Below, one piece after another: positions 5,609 through 5,703 of a DNA stretch of 5,703 bases (positions are counted from its first letter, which is position 1; the number at the start of each line of letters is the position of its first letter). The DNA comes from Rhizobiales bacterium UBA697. GTDB taxonomy: Bacteria; Pseudomonadota; Alphaproteobacteria; Rhizobiales; Ancalomicrobiaceae. Below the pieces are notes generated by a model. That model searched no databases. It was not told where the DNA came from and worked only from the letters and a program-made list of their open reading frames with translations. The stretch is taken from the NCBI GenBank assembly GCA_002298965.1, contig DBMN01000153.1:1-5703 (forward strand). The letters are read 5' to 3'. A program made the translations under genes and the position numbers.

Positions 5609-5703
5609 GGCCGGGGCGGGCTCCTCCGCGACGACGGTCGCCGCGACCGCGGCGGCCGTGACCACGGCGGCGGCGGCCACGACGGGCGTGACGGTCGGTT
5701 CGC
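5609..5703. other. GC-rich low-complexity end region, no supported gene
   Basis: These 95 bases consist largely of GCG, GCC and GAC-type triplets. Both strands stay open in several frames, and minus-strand reading gives Ala/Val/Pro-rich sequence, but the only continuous frames run far into hisN antisense. It could be the edge of an alanine-rich gene beyond the window; nothing can be assigned. Confidence 0.3.

Noticed and set aside
5357..5680. Minus-strand Ala-rich frame at the right end
   Set aside because: It would overlap the conserved hisN C-terminus by about 250 bp. Composition is low-complexity and fits an antisense shadow. A gene beyond the window cannot be excluded.

Overview
The window is GC-rich chromosomal DNA with strong third-position GC. 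It looks like ordinary core genome of an alphaproteobacterium, most likely Hyphomicrobiales (Rhizobiales). The clues are a near-canonical CpdR cell-cycle regulator divergent from an N-formylglutamate amidohydrolase, a HisN-type histidinol-phosphatase, and next to it an sRNA resembling the suhB/alpha-r8 (MmgR) family of that group. No mobile element, CRISPR array or origin was seen. The organism call is inference; no species is claimed.

Left part (1-2500, all minus strand): an Rrf2-family regulator with a four-cysteine cluster overlaps by 4 bp a LysE/RhtB-type small-molecule exporter. After 221 bp comes sbp, encoding a periplasmic sulfate-binding protein. A good 20-bp imperfect palindrome lies directly upstream of sbp. 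This suggests a small sulfur-responsive module (regulator, possible thiol or amino-acid exporter, sulfate uptake), but the regulatory link is inferred. No sulfate permease or ATPase gene is in view. Two hairpins follow sbp.

Middle part (2700-4375): a complete tRNA-Val(GAC) gene with encoded CCA lies on the minus strand behind its own promoter-like element. Next are cpdR (minus) and, divergent from it across about 200 bp, an N-formylglutamate amidohydrolase gene (plus). CpdR acts in the CckA-ChpT-CpdR-ClpXP cell-cycle proteolysis pathway; the amidohydrolase deformylates N-formylglutamate or similar compounds.

Right part (4376-5703): the amidohydrolase gene converges on a minus-strand sRNA of about 100 nt. 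The sRNA has a -35/-10 promoter, two small hairpins, an exposed UUUCCUCCCU stretch and a strong terminator with eight U. An AT-richer spacer with inverted repeats separates it from divergent hisN (plus), which catalyses a late step of histidine synthesis. The last 95 bases are low-complexity GC-rich DNA with no supportable gene. The sRNA locus and the possible Rrf2/sbp regulatory circuit are the parts most worth a second look.
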